A stretch of DNA of 64,000 bases from positions 2,170,001-2,234,000 of the forward strand of contig NZ_VFMQ01000001.1 of assembly GCF_006715175.1 (NCBI RefSeq), written 5' to 3'. This DNA is from Curtobacterium citreum (GTDB taxonomy: Bacteria; Actinomycetota; Actinomycetes; Actinomycetales; Microbacteriaceae). Every line of letters begins with the position of its first letter. The stretch's first letter is position 1. Below the pieces are notes generated by a model, which was not told the DNA's origin, made no database searches, and saw only the letters and a program-made list of their open reading frames with translations. Positions 36,898 to 50,326 of the stretch are shown piece by piece. The translations under genes and the position numbers were made by a program.

Positions 36898-37353
36898 ATG
36901 AGTGACGTGACCACCTCCACCAACCGCTACGCCGGCTCGTCGATCCAGAAGGTCGCGATGGTCGTCGGCATCGTCTTCCTGCTCGTCGGGATCGCCGGGT
37001 TCGTGCCCGGGCTGACCTCCGGCGACCTCGGCGGTGCCGGACACGGCTCGATGGCGATGCTGCTCGGGATCTTCCAGGTCTCGGTGCTGCACAACATCGT
37101 GCACCTGCTGTTCGGCGTCGTCGGCCTGCTCGCGGCGAACCGGGCGACCGGCTCGCGCATGTACCTCGTGATCGGCGGAGTCGTCTACTTCGTGCTCTGG
37201 GTGTACGGGCTGTTCACCGCCGGCACGATGTCCGGCGCGAACTTCGTGCCGCTCAACTGGGCCGACAACTGGCTGCACCTCGTGCTCGCGATCGGCATGG
37301 TCGCCCTCGGCGTCGTGTTCCCGCGCGGTCGCCGGACGCCCGTCGGCGCCTGA
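36898..37353 (+). CDS. DUF4383 membrane protein
   Basis: 151 residues with four membrane segments: VAMVVGIVFLLVGIAGFVPG, FQVSVLHNIVHLLFGVVGLL (with the HNxVHLLFG motif of DUF4383), YLVIGGVVYFVLWVYGLF and WLHLVLAIGMVALGVVF. The family is common in actinobacteria and has no assigned function. The gene stands alone, convergent with kbl, and a 27-bp-arm palindrome separates the two. Confidence 0.85.
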   Translation: MSDVTTSTNRYAGSSIQKVAMVVGIVFLLVGIAGFVPGLTSGDLGGAGHGSMAMLLGIFQVSVLHNIVHLLFGVVGLLAANRATGSRMYLVIGGVVYFVLWVYGLFTAGTMSGANFVPLNWADNWLHLVLAIGMVALGVVFPRGRRTPVGA

Positions 37354-37402
37354 CCTCCGGGGCCTGCCCCCTGGGCCTGACCCCGGGGGTCGGCCCGCGA
37401 AA

Positions 37403-37460
37403 CGCAACGTCGGCGGTTGCTCGCAGCGGTACTCCGCTGCGAGGAACCGCCGACGTTGCG
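37403..37460. terminator. Large near-perfect palindrome, bidirectional terminator candidate
   Basis: 27-bp arms (37403-37429 and 37434-37460) with a single mismatch around the 4-base loop TACT. The left arm starts CGCAACGTCGGCGGTT and the right arm ends AACCGCCGACGTTGCG. It lies exactly between the convergent DUF4383 and kbl genes. It is much longer than needed for a terminator, and has no T-run, so a repetitive palindromic element is an alternative. Confidence 0.65.
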
Positions 37461-37476
37461 TGTTGCGAGGGGATCG

Positions 37477-38658
37477 TCAGGCGGGGACGGCTGCGCGTGC
37501 GGCCACGAAGGCCTCGACGCAACGGTCGACCTGCTCGGGCGTGTGCGCGGCGGAGAGCTGCACCCGGATGCGTGCCCGCCCCTCCGGGACCACCGGGTAG
37601 CTGAACGCCGTGACGTAGACCCCGCGGGCCTGCATCTCGTCGGCGATCCGGGCCGTGCGCGCCGCGTCGTGGAACATCACCGGGACGATCGGGTGCTCCC
37701 CGGGCAGCAGCTCGAACCCGGCGTCGGTCATCGACGACCGGAAGCGCGCGGCGTTCGCGGCCAGCCGGGCGCGGGCGTCCTCCGATCGCTCGATCAGGTC
37801 GAGCGCCGCCACCGTGCCCGCGGCGATCACCGGGGCGAGCGAGTTCGAGAACAGGTACGGCCGGGAACGCTGGCGCAGCAGGTCGACGATCTCCCGGCGG
37901 CCGGAGACGTACCCGCCCGAGGCCCCGCCGAGTGCCTTGCCGAACGTCCCGGTCAGGACGTCCACCCGGTCCGCGACCCCGCACAGCTCGGGCGTGCCCC
38001 GTCCGTGCGCGCCGACGAACCCGACGGCGTGCGAGTCGTCCACGACCACGAGGGCGTCGTACCGCTCCGCGAGATCGCAGATCTCGGCCAGCGGCGCGAT
38101 CGACCCGTCCATCGAGAACACGCCGTCCGTGACCACGAGGCGGAACCGGGCGTCCGCGGCGGCGGCGAGCTGCGCCTCCAGGTCGGCGGTGTCCCGGTTC
38201 CGGTACCGGAACCGGCGCGCCTTGCTGAGCCGGATGCCGTCGATGACCGACGCGTGGTTCAGCTCGTCGGAGATCACGGCGTCCTCCGGACCGAGCAGCA
38301 CCTCGAACAGCCCGCCGTTCGCGTCGAAGCACGACGAGTACAGGATCGTCGCCTCGGTGCCGAGGAAGCCGGAGACCCGTTCCTCGAGCTCGAGGTGCAG
38401 GTCCTGCGTGCCGCAGATGAAGCGCACGCTGGCCATCCCGTACCCCCAACGGTCGAGGGCGTCCTTCGCGGCGTCCACGAGCTCCGGGGCGTCCGCGAGC
38501 CCGAGGTAGTTGTTCGCGCAGAAGTTCAGCAGCTCCGTTCCGCCGGCCTCGATCGCCGCGCGCTGGGGGCCGGCGATGCCGCGCTCCCGCTTCGTCAGCC
38601 CCGCCGCCTCGATGCCCGCGAGCTCTGCCTGCAGATGGTCCTGCATCGCGCCGTACAT
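37477..38658 (-). CDS. kbl: Glycine C-acetyltransferase (2-amino-3-ketobutyrate CoA ligase)
   Basis: 393 residues from ATG at 38658, overlapping the tdh stop (ATGA). It cleaves 2-amino-3-ketobutyrate with CoA to glycine and acetyl-CoA, using PLP. Alpha-oxoamine synthase motifs: [71 protein letters not shown] and the PLP lysine in [18 protein letters not shown]. Works with the next gene upstream, tdh, to degrade threonine. Confidence 0.96.
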   Translation of the reverse strand: MYGAMQDHLQAELAGIEAAGLTKRERGIAGPQRAAIEAGGTELLNFCANNYLGLADAPELVDAAKDALDRWGYGMASVRFICGTQDLHLELEERVSGFLGTEATILYSSCFDANGGLFEVLLGPEDAVISDELNHASVIDGIRLSKARRFRYRNRDTADLEAQLAAAADARFRLVVTDGVFSMDGSIAPLAEICDLAERYDALVVVDDSHAVGFVGAHGRGTPELCGVADRVDVLTGTFGKALGGASGGYVSGRREIVDLLRQRSRPYLFSNSLAPVIAAGTVAALDLIERSEDARARLAANAARFRSSMTDAGFELLPGEHPIVPVMFHDAARTARIADEMQARGVYVTAFSYPVVPEGRARIRVQLSAAHTPEQVDRCVEAFVAARAAVPA

Positions 38659-39749
38659 CACGCCTCCGTCCAGTCGATGACGACCTTGCCGCCGTCCGCG
38701 CTCGCCGCCGCGGCGAACGCCTGCTGCCAGTCCCGTGCCGGGAAGCGCCCGGACACGAGCGAGCCGATCCGACCGCGGAGCGCCGCGCTCGTCTGCAGCA
38801 TGCTGCTCATGGTCTGCCACGTCTCGAACATCTCGCGGCCGTAGATCCCCTTCACGGTGAGCATGTGCGTGACGACCTTCCCCCAGTCGACCGCGATCGG
38901 CCCGGACGGGAGTCCGAGCATCGCGATCCGGCCGCCGTGGTTCATCGTCTCGACCATCGCCGGCAGGGCCGTGGGCGCGCCGGACATCTCGAAGCCGACG
39001 TCGAAGCCCTCGCGCATGCCGAGCCGCTGCTGGGCGTCGCGGAGGGCCCCGACCGCGTCCTGCGACCCGGCGGTCGCCGCACCACGTCCGGCGCCGGCGT
39101 CCGACACGTCGACGGCGAGGTCCGCGCCCATCGTCCTGGCGAGGGCGAGCCGGTTCGCACTGACGTCGGTGCCGACGACGAACCGGGCGCCGGCGTGCCG
39201 TGCGACGGCGATCGCCATGAGCCCGATCGGACCGCAGCCGGTGACGAGCACGTCCTCGCCGACGAGGGGGAACGCGAGCGCCGTGTGCACCGCGTTGCCG
39301 AGCGGGTCGAAGAGCGCGGCGACCTCGGGGTCGACGTCGGTGTGGTGCACCCAGACGTTCGCGGCGGGGAGCGTCAGGTACTCCGCGAAGGCGCCGTCCC
39401 GCTGCACGCCGACGCCCTTCGTGCGGATGCACATCTGGCGGCGGCCGGCCCGGCAGTTCCGGCATGTGCCGCACACGATGTGGCCCTCGCCGGAGACCCG
39501 GTCCCCCACGGCGACGTCGCGGACGGCGGGCCCGACCTCGACCACCTCGCCGGAGAACTCGTGCCCGGGGACGAGCGGTGCGGAGACCGCCGACGCGGCC
39601 CAGTCGTCCCACCGCTCGATGTGCAGGTCGGTCCCGCAGATCCCGGTGCGGAGCACCCGCACGAGCACCTCGTCCGGGGCGGGGACCGGCACCGGTCGTT
39701 CGGTCATGATCAGTCCCGGACCGGCGTCCGGCTTCCAGAGCGCGCGCAT
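38658..39749 (-). CDS. tdh: L-threonine 3-dehydrogenase
   Basis: 363 residues from ATG at 39749 ([13 protein letters not shown]) with GAGGTG six bases upstream; a GTG at 39758 is a near alternative. NAD- and zinc-dependent medium-chain dehydrogenase: catalytic zinc site [16 protein letters not shown] and [12 protein letters not shown], structural zinc cysteines in [15 protein letters not shown], Rossmann [20 protein letters not shown]. It oxidises threonine to 2-amino-3-ketobutyrate for Kbl. Forms a two-gene operon with kbl. Confidence 0.95.
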   Translation of the reverse strand: MRALWKPDAGPGLIMTERPVPVPAPDEVLVRVLRTGICGTDLHIERWDDWAASAVSAPLVPGHEFSGEVVEVGPAVRDVAVGDRVSGEGHIVCGTCRNCRAGRRQMCIRTKGVGVQRDGAFAEYLTLPAANVWVHHTDVDPEVAALFDPLGNAVHTALAFPLVGEDVLVTGCGPIGLMAIAVARHAGARFVVGTDVSANRLALARTMGADLAVDVSDAGAGRGAATAGSQDAVGALRDAQQRLGMREGFDVGFEMSGAPTALPAMVETMNHGGRIAMLGLPSGPIAVDWGKVVTHMLTVKGIYGREMFETWQTMSSMLQTSAALRGRIGSLVSGRFPARDWQQAFAAAASADGGKVVIDWTEA

Positions 39750-39851
39750 CGGCGTCACCTCGTCACCTCGTTGTGCGTGTGGTGTGTTCGGCGGTGGCTC
39801 GTGACCACCGTCCCTCAGCCTGGCACAGGTGGCCGCGACGCGCGGGGGCGG

Positions 39852-41930
39852 TCAGACCTCGGCGAAGGGCTCGGCGTCGTCGAGCCGGACGCGGAGCGTG
39901 GGTGCCGCACGACGGCGGTTGCCGCCGGGGAGCACCCGCCGCGTGGACGAGCGCCGGATGACCTCGGCCTTGAGCGTCGCCGCGACCTCGGCACCGTGCG
40001 CGTACGGGAACCGCACGATCGCCCGGACCGTGCCCGGGACCGGATCGTCCTCGACCGGCACCGGACCGAGCACGTCGCCGACCAGGGAGTCCCCGAGGGC
40101 CTCGACCGCGGCCGTCACGGCGTCGTCCGTGCCGGTCAGGGTCGCGACCCGCACCGCCGGTGGGAAGTGCAGCGCGCGACGGTCGACGAGTTCGTCGTGC
40201 GCGGGGACGTCGAGCCGCCAGGTGGCCATCGCGGTCGCGAGCCGGCCGCCGATGCCCACCAGGTAGACCTCGGACCCGGGGGCGCCCTTCGCCGCGGCGC
40301 CCGTCCAGAACCGCAGCACGTCCTCCTGCACGCGGAGGCCCTCGCGGGCGAGCATGCGCTCCCCGTCGAGCAGGAGCACGCAGGCGTAGCCGCCCGGCAC
40401 GTTCGGCTCCGCGCCGCGGGTGGCGACGACCACCGAGGGGCGGGCGGGGACCTCGTCGAGCGGTCGGGAACCGTCGGCGACGACGATGCGGGTGCCCGGG
40501 AACGCCCGGCCGAGCTCGTCGGCGGTGCGCTGAGCGCCCTGCCCGACGGGCTTCACGGTGCCGTTGCCGCACGTCGGACACCGGAAGCCCACGGCGAGGG
40601 CGCCGCAGAACCGGCACTGCGGAGTCGCGCCGCGGTGGGGTTGGCCGAGCGGTCCCCCGCACACCCGGCAGTGCGCCCGTTCCCCGCACTCGGCGCAGAC
40701 CAGGCCGGTGCCGAACCCGGGACTCGCGACCTGCACGAGCACCGGCCAGTGCTGACTCGCCTCGCGCGCCGCACGCCAGGCCGTGCTCGGGATGCGTGCC
40801 TGGGCCGCGAACCCCTCGGCACCGCCCTGCTGCACCGTCGGGATGACCTTCGGGGTTGGCTGCCGGTACGGAGCGACCTCGTCGAGCCAGTGCAGTTCGA
40901 CGAGCCGTTGCACGTCGGTGCTCCGCGCGTGCGAGACGAACAGCAGCCCGGCGCCGGACTGGGCCGCCCGGACGAGCGCGACGTCACGGGTGTGCACGTA
41001 CGGTGCCCGGGGCTCGACGAACGAGGCGTCCCCGTCGTCCCACACGACGATCAGACCGAGGTCGGTCGCCGGCGCGTACATCGCGGTGCGGTTGCCGATC
41101 GCCACGACGGCGTGCGACCGGGCCTGCAGCAGTGCCTTCGCCCGCGCGCCGTTCGTCTGCTTGGCGTCGAAGCGCACGACGCGCTCGACCGGCAGCACGG
41201 CGAGGAGCGCCCGCTCGAGGTCGGTGACGTCGCGGAAGTCGGGGACCGCGACGACCACGGACTGCTCCGCGGCGACGGCGTGTGCCGCGGCCTGGGCGAT
41301 CGTGGCGGCCCAGCCGGGGACCCAGACCGGATCCGGTCCCGGCTCGGGAGCAGCGGGAGCCGGGTCCGGGCCACCGTGGACGGGGCTCGGCGCGACCACG
41401 ACGGGGTGCAGCGCGACGGGGTGCAGCGCGACCGGGTGCGGCAGGGCGGCCACCGCCGCGCGTCCGTGATCGGAGACCAGCGCCTCCAGGACGCCCTCGG
41501 CGTAGCCGGCGACGGGGCCGGCCGTGACCGACGGCGGCGACCACTCGGGGTCGCGCGCGAGCCAGGCCTTCTCGGCCCGCACCTGCCGGGGCGGGACGGC
41601 GAGCCGGAGCACGTCGGAGGCGACCCCCGCGGCCCGGTCGGCGACGGCCCGGGCGAGCGACCAGATCTCCGGTGCCAGGACGGGCACCGGCGAGACGACC
41701 TGCTCGACCGGGCTCAGCTCACCCGCGAAGGTCGTGTCGGCGTCGGCGGCGTCCGCCGCGACGACCTCGACCACCCAGGCGTCGGACATCCGCGCCCCGG
41801 TGCGCAGCGGCACCTTGACACGGACGCCCGGCACGCAGTCGTCCTCGAGCTCGGCCGGCACCCGGTAGTCGAACAGACGGTCCAACTGCGGGAGCGGCGA
41901 GTCGAGGACGACACGCGCGACGACGGGCAC
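39852..41930 (-). CDS. priA: PriA-family primosome protein lacking helicase motifs
   Basis: 692 residues from GTG at 41930. The N-terminal 3'BD-type domain (LDSPLPQLDRLFDYRVPAEL) and the zinc-binding cysteines (CAECGERAHCRVCGG, then CRFCGALAVGFRCPTCG) of PriA are present. The Walker A GKT loop is absent (the region reads WAATIAQAAAHAVAAEQSVV) and the DEEH box is replaced by VVWDDGDAS. Actinobacterial PriA proteins are known to have lost helicase motifs, so the protein may serve replication restart as a DNA-binding scaffold. A 15-bp tandem repeat (41401-41445) codes HPVAL units in a linker. It follows metK by 8 bases. Confidence 0.9.
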   Translation of the reverse strand: MPVVARVVLDSPLPQLDRLFDYRVPAELEDDCVPGVRVKVPLRTGARMSDAWVVEVVAADAADADTTFAGELSPVEQVVSPVPVLAPEIWSLARAVADRAAGVASDVLRLAVPPRQVRAEKAWLARDPEWSPPSVTAGPVAGYAEGVLEALVSDHGRAAVAALPHPVALHPVALHPVVVAPSPVHGGPDPAPAAPEPGPDPVWVPGWAATIAQAAAHAVAAEQSVVVAVPDFRDVTDLERALLAVLPVERVVRFDAKQTNGARAKALLQARSHAVVAIGNRTAMYAPATDLGLIVVWDDGDASFVEPRAPYVHTRDVALVRAAQSGAGLLFVSHARSTDVQRLVELHWLDEVAPYRQPTPKVIPTVQQGGAEGFAAQARIPSTAWRAAREASQHWPVLVQVASPGFGTGLVCAECGERAHCRVCGGPLGQPHRGATPQCRFCGALAVGFRCPTCGNGTVKPVGQGAQRTADELGRAFPGTRIVVADGSRPLDEVPARPSVVVATRGAEPNVPGGYACVLLLDGERMLAREGLRVQEDVLRFWTGAAAKGAPGSEVYLVGIGGRLATAMATWRLDVPAHDELVDRRALHFPPAVRVATLTGTDDAVTAAVEALGDSLVGDVLGPVPVEDDPVPGTVRAIVRFPYAHGAEVAATLKAEVIRRSSTRRVLPGGNRRRAAPTLRVRLDDAEPFAEV
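41401..41445. repeat. 15-bp tandem repeat in priA
   Basis: ACGGGGTGCAGCGCG occurs at 41401-41415 and 41416-41430, followed by a degenerate copy to 41445. It encodes repeated LHPVA units in a linker of PriA. The unit length keeps the frame. Confidence 0.75.
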
Positions 41931-41938
41931 GCGGTGCC

Positions 41939-43153
41939 CTAGACGGTGGCGGCGACGAGTCCTGCGGCGGCGCGGAGTTCCTCGACGCGGTCGAGCTGCT
42001 CCCAGGTGAAGCCGGGCAGCTCGCGGCCGAAGTGGCCGTACGCCGCGGTCTGCGCGTACCGGGGCTTGAGCAGGTCGAGGTCGCGGATGATCGCGGCCGG
42101 ACGCAGGTCGAACACCTGCGTGATCGCGGCCTCGATCGTGGCGTCGTCGACATGGCCGGTGCCGAACGACTCGACGTACAGCCCGACGGGCTTCGCGCGG
42201 CCGATCGCGTACGCCACCTGCACCTCGAGCCGGTCCGCGAGCCCCGCCGCGACGGCGTTCTTCGCGACCCAGCGCAGCGCGTACGCGGCCGAGCGGTCGA
42301 CCTTCGACGGGTCCTTGCCGCTGAACGCGCCACCACCGTGCCGGGACGCTCCGCCGTACGTGTCGACGATCACCTTGCGACCGGTCAGCCCGGCGTCGCC
42401 CTGGGGACCACCGATCTCGAACCGGCCGGTCGGGTTCACGATCACGTCGACGTGCGACGAGTCGAGGTCCACCAGGTCGAGCACCGGACGGATCACGTGC
42501 TCGGTGATCTGCGCCGTGAGCTCGGCCAGCGTCACCGCCGGCGAGTGCTGCGTCGAGAGCACGACGGTCTCGACGGTCTTCGGGACGACGCCGTCGTACC
42601 CGACGGTGACCTGCGTCTTCCCGTCGGGGCGGAGGAAGTCGAGCACACCGGTCTTGCGCACCTCGGCCAGACGCTCCGCCAGGCGGTGCGCGAGCCAGAT
42701 CGCGACGGGCATGTACTCCGGCGTCTCGTTCGTCGCGAAACCGAACATGATGCCCTGGTCACCGGCACCCTGCCGGTCGAGCGGGTCGACGCCTGCGCCG
42801 GAGCGGCTGTCGAGCGACTCGTCGACGCCCTGCGCGATGTCCGGCGACTGCGCACCGATCGAGACTTCGACGCCGCAGGTGCGGCCGTCGAACGAGACCT
42901 CGGACGAGTTGTACCCGATGCCCGTGATGACGTCGCGGACGAGCTTCGGGATCTCGACGTAGCCCGAGGTCGTGACCTCGCCGGCGACGTGCACCAGCCC
43001 AGTCGTCACCATCGTCTCGACGGCGACGCGCGCGTGCGGGTCGACCGTGAGCAGCGCGTCGAGGATCGTGTCCGAGATCTGGTCGCAGATCTTGTCGGGG
43101 TGCCCCTCCGTCACCGACTCGGACGTGAAGAGGCGCAGGTTGGTGCTCGTCAC
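41939..43153 (-). CDS. metK: S-adenosylmethionine synthetase
   Basis: 404 residues. It makes SAM from methionine and ATP. Visible: [59 protein letters not shown] and [19 protein letters not shown]. Normal length. It begins 5 bases after rpoZ ends; in many actinobacteria coaBC lies between these two genes, and here it is absent. Confidence 0.97.
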   Translation of the reverse strand: MTSTNLRLFTSESVTEGHPDKICDQISDTILDALLTVDPHARVAVETMVTTGLVHVAGEVTTSGYVEIPKLVRDVITGIGYNSSEVSFDGRTCGVEVSIGAQSPDIAQGVDESLDSRSGAGVDPLDRQGAGDQGIMFGFATNETPEYMPVAIWLAHRLAERLAEVRKTGVLDFLRPDGKTQVTVGYDGVVPKTVETVVLSTQHSPAVTLAELTAQITEHVIRPVLDLVDLDSSHVDVIVNPTGRFEIGGPQGDAGLTGRKVIVDTYGGASRHGGGAFSGKDPSKVDRSAAYALRWVAKNAVAAGLADRLEVQVAYAIGRAKPVGLYVESFGTGHVDDATIEAAITQVFDLRPAAIIRDLDLLKPRYAQTAAYGHFGRELPGFTWEQLDRVEELRAAAGLVAATV

Positions 43154-43158
43154 CGCGG

Positions 43159-43419
43159 TCAGTCGGTGGGCTGCTGCTTGGTGACGGTCAGCTTGTCCTC
43201 GTTGATCTCGTGGAGAGCGACGGACAGCGGCTTGTCGTCGATGGTCGAGTCGACGAGCGGCCCGACGTTGTCGAAGAGCGATCCCTCGTGCAGGTCCGCG
43301 TAGTAGTCGTTGATCTGACGAGCGCGCTTCGACGCGAAGATGACGAGCGCGTACTTCGACTCCACCTTGGACAGCAGGTCGTCGATGGGCGGGTCGATGA
43401 TGCCCTGGGGGTTGGCCAT
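43159..43419 (-). CDS. rpoZ: RNA polymerase omega subunit
   Basis: 86 residues from ATG at 43419 with GGAGAC upstream. Visible: [20 protein letters not shown] and [16 protein letters not shown], the omega signature. Helps assemble the beta' subunit. It lies 56 bases after gmk, the usual actinobacterial order, and a small hairpin (GTGCCC-CGGA-GGGCAC at 43448-43463) stands in the gap. Confidence 0.94.
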   Translation of the reverse strand: MANPQGIIDPPIDDLLSKVESKYALVIFASKRARQINDYYADLHEGSLFDNVGPLVDSTIDDKPLSVALHEINEDKLTVTKQQPTD

Positions 43420-43447
43420 GGTGTCTCCAGTCGGCAGAAGATGGTGT

Positions 43448-43463
43448 GTGCCCCGGAGGGCAC
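43448..43463 (-). other. Small hairpin between gmk and rpoZ
   Basis: GTGCCC-CGGA-GGGCAC forms a 6-bp stem with a 4-base loop in the 56-base gap. It may be an RNA processing or attenuation hairpin; it lacks a T-run and is short. Confidence 0.35.
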
Positions 43464-43475
43464 GGGCGCTCCCGG

Positions 43476-44411
43476 CTAGGGCGCAGTGAACAAGTCTACG
43501 ACTTCTCGTGCCGCGGTGCCGACATCGGAGTTCACGATCCGCACGTCGAACTCGTCCTGGGCGGCGAGCTCGACCTTGGCGGTCTCGAGCCGGCGGGCCT
43601 GTTCCTCGGCGGACTCGGTGCCGCGGCCGATCAGGCGGCGGACGAGTTCCTCCCACGTCGGCGGGAGCAGGAACACCAGGACCGCCTCGGGCATGGCGTC
43701 GCGCACCTGCCGCGCGCCCTGCAGGTCGATCTCGAGCATCACCTTGTCGCCGGCGTCGAGCGCGCGGTCGATCGGCGGCCGCGGGGTGCCGTAGCGGTAG
43801 GAGTTGTGCACGACCGCCCACTCCAGGAGCTCGCGGTCGCGGATCATCCGGTCGAACTCGGCGTCGTCGACGAAGTAGTAGTGCACGCCGTCGACCTCGC
43901 CCGGTCGGGGCTTCCGGGTCGTCGCGGAGACGCTGAGGTTCACGTCCGGGTACTGCTCGCGGATGTACGCGCTCACCGTGCCCTTGCCCACGGCGGTGGG
44001 TCCGGCGAGCACGACGAGCTTCGACGTGCCACGTTTCCGGCCGCGCGCGGCGAGCCAGTCGGCCAGGGCCGAACGCTGCCGCGAGCCGAGTCCGCCGAGG
44101 CGCTTCGACGGCGCGATCCGCAGCTCGCTCATCACGGCCTCGGCACGGGCGGGACCGATGCCCGAGATGCTCGTCAGGAGGTCGCGGACGCGCAGCGACT
44201 TCTCGGCGGGCAGGTCGGCGTCGGACCAGGCGGCGCGGGCGACCTCGAGGGGGCTGCGCTCCCCCGACGCGACCTGCGCCTTGACCGCTGCCCGGGCGCG
44301 TCGCGCGGCCACGGCGGCGCGGGCGGCGGCGACCCGGTCGACCTCCGGCGGGTTCCGGTGCGCGGGGAGGCCGCTGCGGTCCACGGGTGCGCCGTCCGTG
44401 CCGTCCGTCAC
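43476..44411 (-). CDS. gmk: Guanylate kinase with N-terminal actinobacterial IHF domain
   Basis: 311 residues from GTG at 44411, overlapping the pyrF stop (GTGA). Residues about 25-122 match actinobacterial integration host factor (mIHF): [41 protein letters not shown] (helix-hairpin-helix), then [21 protein letters not shown]. Residues about 130-311 are guanylate kinase: P-loop [11 protein letters not shown] (135-145), [35 protein letters not shown] and [11 protein letters not shown]. In mycobacteria these are two adjacent genes. The fusion has no stop or start codon with ribosome-binding site at the junction. It phosphorylates GMP to GDP and may also bind DNA. Confidence 0.93.
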   Translation of the reverse strand: MTDGTDGAPVDRSGLPAHRNPPEVDRVAAARAAVAARRARAAVKAQVASGERSPLEVARAAWSDADLPAEKSLRVRDLLTSISGIGPARAEAVMSELRIAPSKRLGGLGSRQRSALADWLAARGRKRGTSKLVVLAGPTAVGKGTVSAYIREQYPDVNLSVSATTRKPRPGEVDGVHYYFVDDAEFDRMIRDRELLEWAVVHNSYRYGTPRPPIDRALDAGDKVMLEIDLQGARQVRDAMPEAVLVFLLPPTWEELVRRLIGRGTESAEEQARRLETAKVELAAQDEFDVRIVNSDVGTAAREVVDLFTAP

Positions 44412-45306
44412 GCGGCCACCTCCAGCGCCACACGGATGCGGTCCGCCCGCTCCTGCACGAGCCCGGCGACCCCGTCGGGGCCGGCGGACAGCAGCCCGCG
44501 GGACTCGCTCACGAGCACCTGCTCGGCACGAGAGCCGTACAACGACCGGAGGTCCTCGATCCGGGCGCCCTGCGCGCCGAAGCCCGGGGCGAGCACCGGC
44601 GCGGAGCCGATGGCCGCCGCGTCGATGCCGAAGTCGTCGAGGTCGAGGGTGGCGCCGAGCACGAGCCCGACGTCCCCGAGCGGCTGGTCGCCGCCGGTCC
44701 GGTTGTCGTCTGCCACATCGAGCACGATACCGGCCGCGACCGTCCGGCCGGCACGCGGGCCCTCGGCGACGACCGCGGTCTGCAGCAGCCGTGCCTCGGG
44801 GTTGCTCGTCGCGGCGAGCACGAAGACCCCCGCACCGTTCCGGCGCGCCACGTCGACGGTGCCGACGAGCGACCCGTAGCCGAGGTACGGCGAGACCGTC
44901 ATCGCGTCGGCCCGGAACGGCCCGTCGCGGTCCAGCCACGCCAGCGCGTAGTCGTCACCGGTCGAGCCGATGTCGCCCCGCTTGACGTCGGCGACGACCA
45001 GGAGGCCCGCATCACGTGCCCGACGGACGGTCGCGTCGAGCGCGCGGTAGCCGGCGACCCCCGCCGCCTCGAAGAAGGCGACCTGCGGCTTGACGATCGC
45101 CGCGCGGCCGGCGGCCGCGTCGACCAGGGCGGCGCCGAACGCCGTCAGCCCCTGCTCGTCGCGGCCGAGCCCCCACGCCGCCAGGGTGGCGGCGTGGGGG
45201 TCGATGCCGACGCACAGTGCGGAACGCGACCCGATGGCGGCGGCGAGCCGCACGCCGAAGGGGGCCGTGCCTCCCGGCCGGGTGTCAGCTGCCACGGGAC
45301 CGGCCG

Positions 45307-45310
<4 letters not shown>
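44408..45310 (-). CDS. pyrF: Orotidine 5'-phosphate decarboxylase
   Basis: 300 residues. It makes UMP from OMP, last step of the pathway. The sequence is of the longer actinobacterial form: [58 protein letters not shown] (catalytic Asp/Lys set) and [17 protein letters not shown] at the phosphate loop. It overlaps carB and gmk by 4 bases each. The N-terminal ~25 residues are a variable leader whose DNA contains the recurring CCGTGCCTCC motif. Confidence 0.95.
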
Positions 45311-48584
<3,274 letters not shown>

Positions 48585-48585
<1 letters not shown>

Positions 48586-49784
48586 CAGTTGGCTTCCTTC
48601 GTGACGTCGGCTGCGGGGGTCGTGGCGGTGGCGGTGGCCGCGTCGAGCGGCTCCCCCGCACGGCGCGCGCGGACCAGGTCGGCGAACCGGTCGAACAGGT
48701 ACATGGAGTCGTGCGGGCCGGCCGCCGCCTCCGGGTGGTACTGCACGCTGAAGGCGGGCACGTCGAGGGCGCGGAGCCCCTCGACCACCTGGTCGTTCAG
48801 GGAGTAGTGCGAGACCTCGACCCGACCGAACCCGGCGGGCGACTCGACGACCTGGTCCAGGGGCGCGTCGACCGCGAAGCCGTGGTTCTGGCTCGTGATC
48901 TCGACCTTGCCCGTGGCGGTGTCGAGCACCGGCTGGTTGATCCCGCGGTGGCCGAACGGCAGCTTGTAGGTACCGAAGCCCAGCGCGCGGCCGAGGAGCT
49001 GGTTGCCGAAGCAGATGCCGAAGAACGGGCGGCCGGTCCGCAGCGACTGCTGCAGGAGTTCGACCTGCGCGTCGCTCGCGGCGGGGTCGCCGGGGCCGTT
49101 CGAGTAGAAGAGGGCATCGGGATCCAGCGCCGACAGCTCGGCCGCGGTGATGTCCTGCGGCACGACGTGCACCTCGAACCCGCGCTCGGCGAGGTAGCGG
49201 GTGGTCGACGCCTTCACGCCGAGGTCGAGCACGGCGAGCCGGCCGATCTGCTCCCCGACGGCCGGGACCACGTAGGTCTCCGGCGTGGAGACGATCGACG
49301 AGAAGCTCGCACCCTGCATCGCGGCCTGGTCGCGGACGGCGGCCAGCTGCTCGTCGGCGGACAGGTCCGCGTCCGCGCCGCTGAAGACGCCGCCCTTCAT
49401 GGCGCCGGCGTCGCGGATCCGACGCGTCAGCGCGCGGGTGTCGATCCCGGAGATGCCGACGATGCCGTCGCGGACGAGGTGCTCGTCGAGCGTGGCGTTC
49501 GCGCGGTGGTTCGACACGACGCGGCTGGGGTCGCGGACGACGTAGCCCGCCACCCAGATGCGACGGGACTCGGGGTCCTCGTCGTTGACGCCGGTGTTGC
49601 CGATGTGCGGTGCCGTCTGCACCACGATCTGTCCGGCGTAGGACGGGTCGGTCAGCGTCTCCTGGTAGCCGGTCATGCCCGTGGCGAAGACCACCTCGCC
49701 GAGGGATCGGCCTCGGGCGCCGTACGCCCATCCGTCGTACCGGGTGCCGTCCTCGAGGACCAGCACGGCCCGTTCGCGTGTCAT
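48585..49784 (-). CDS. carA: Carbamoyl-phosphate synthase small subunit
   Basis: 399 residues from ATG at 49784 ([20 protein letters not shown]). Glutamine amidotransferase subunit: N-terminal domain with [20 protein letters not shown], class I GATase with nucleophile Cys in [22 protein letters not shown] and His/Glu in [15 protein letters not shown]. The last ~25 residues are an Ala/Thr-rich tail. Its start overlaps the stop of the PH-like gene (ATGA). Confidence 0.96.
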
Positions 49785-50326
49785 CAGTTCGTCCCTTCGC
49801 CCGCGGGGTGCGGGTGTTCGTGCGTCGTCGTCAGTCCCTGCAGGGCGGCGAGTGCTGCTGCGCCGCCTTCCGGGAACCGGAAGTAGGTGTCGAGGTCCGT
49901 CGCACCTGCGGCGCCGGTCGCCGTCCATCGCAGACGGACCAGTCCCCCGGGCTCGACCACACGGTCGATGGCCCACGTGGCGCGGTCGGCGCCGCGCACG
50001 GCGTCCACCGCGATCCAGCGGTCCACGGCGCCGGCGTGGTGCAGGACCACCCCGGTGTCGTGGACGGTCACCCCGCCGCGGCCCCGGAACCCGAGACCGC
50101 CGGCGGTGATGCGTTCGAGTGGCTCGTCGGCGCGGGTCGTCGCGACGGTGAACCCGTCCCAGGACCCGGCTGCCGGTCCGACGTCGGTCGGGACCGGGAC
50201 GGGAGGCACGGCTGCCGTCTGACGCCTGGCCCGCGTCCGCCAGGTGCGCGCCATGGCGACGAACAGCAGGGCGACGAGGGCCAGGACGATCCCGCCGACG
50301 AGCCAGCGCAGCGCGTCACCACTCAT
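49784..50326 (-). CDS. PH-like domain membrane protein between pyrC and carA
   Basis: 180 residues from ATG at 50326. One N-terminal membrane helix ([20 protein letters not shown]), a short linker, then a beta-rich domain ([51 protein letters not shown]). A membrane protein of this kind is conserved at this place in actinobacterial pyr operons; its function is unknown to me. Overlaps pyrC by ATGA. The DNA linker contains GGAGGCACGG (about 50204-50213). Confidence 0.8.
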   Translation of the reverse strand: MSGDALRWLVGGIVLALVALLFVAMARTWRTRARRQTAAVPPVPVPTDVGPAAGSWDGFTVATTRADEPLERITAGGLGFRGRGGVTVHDTGVVLHHAGAVDRWIAVDAVRGADRATWAIDRVVEPGGLVRLRWTATGAAGATDLDTYFRFPEGGAAALAALQGLTTTHEHPHPAGEGTN

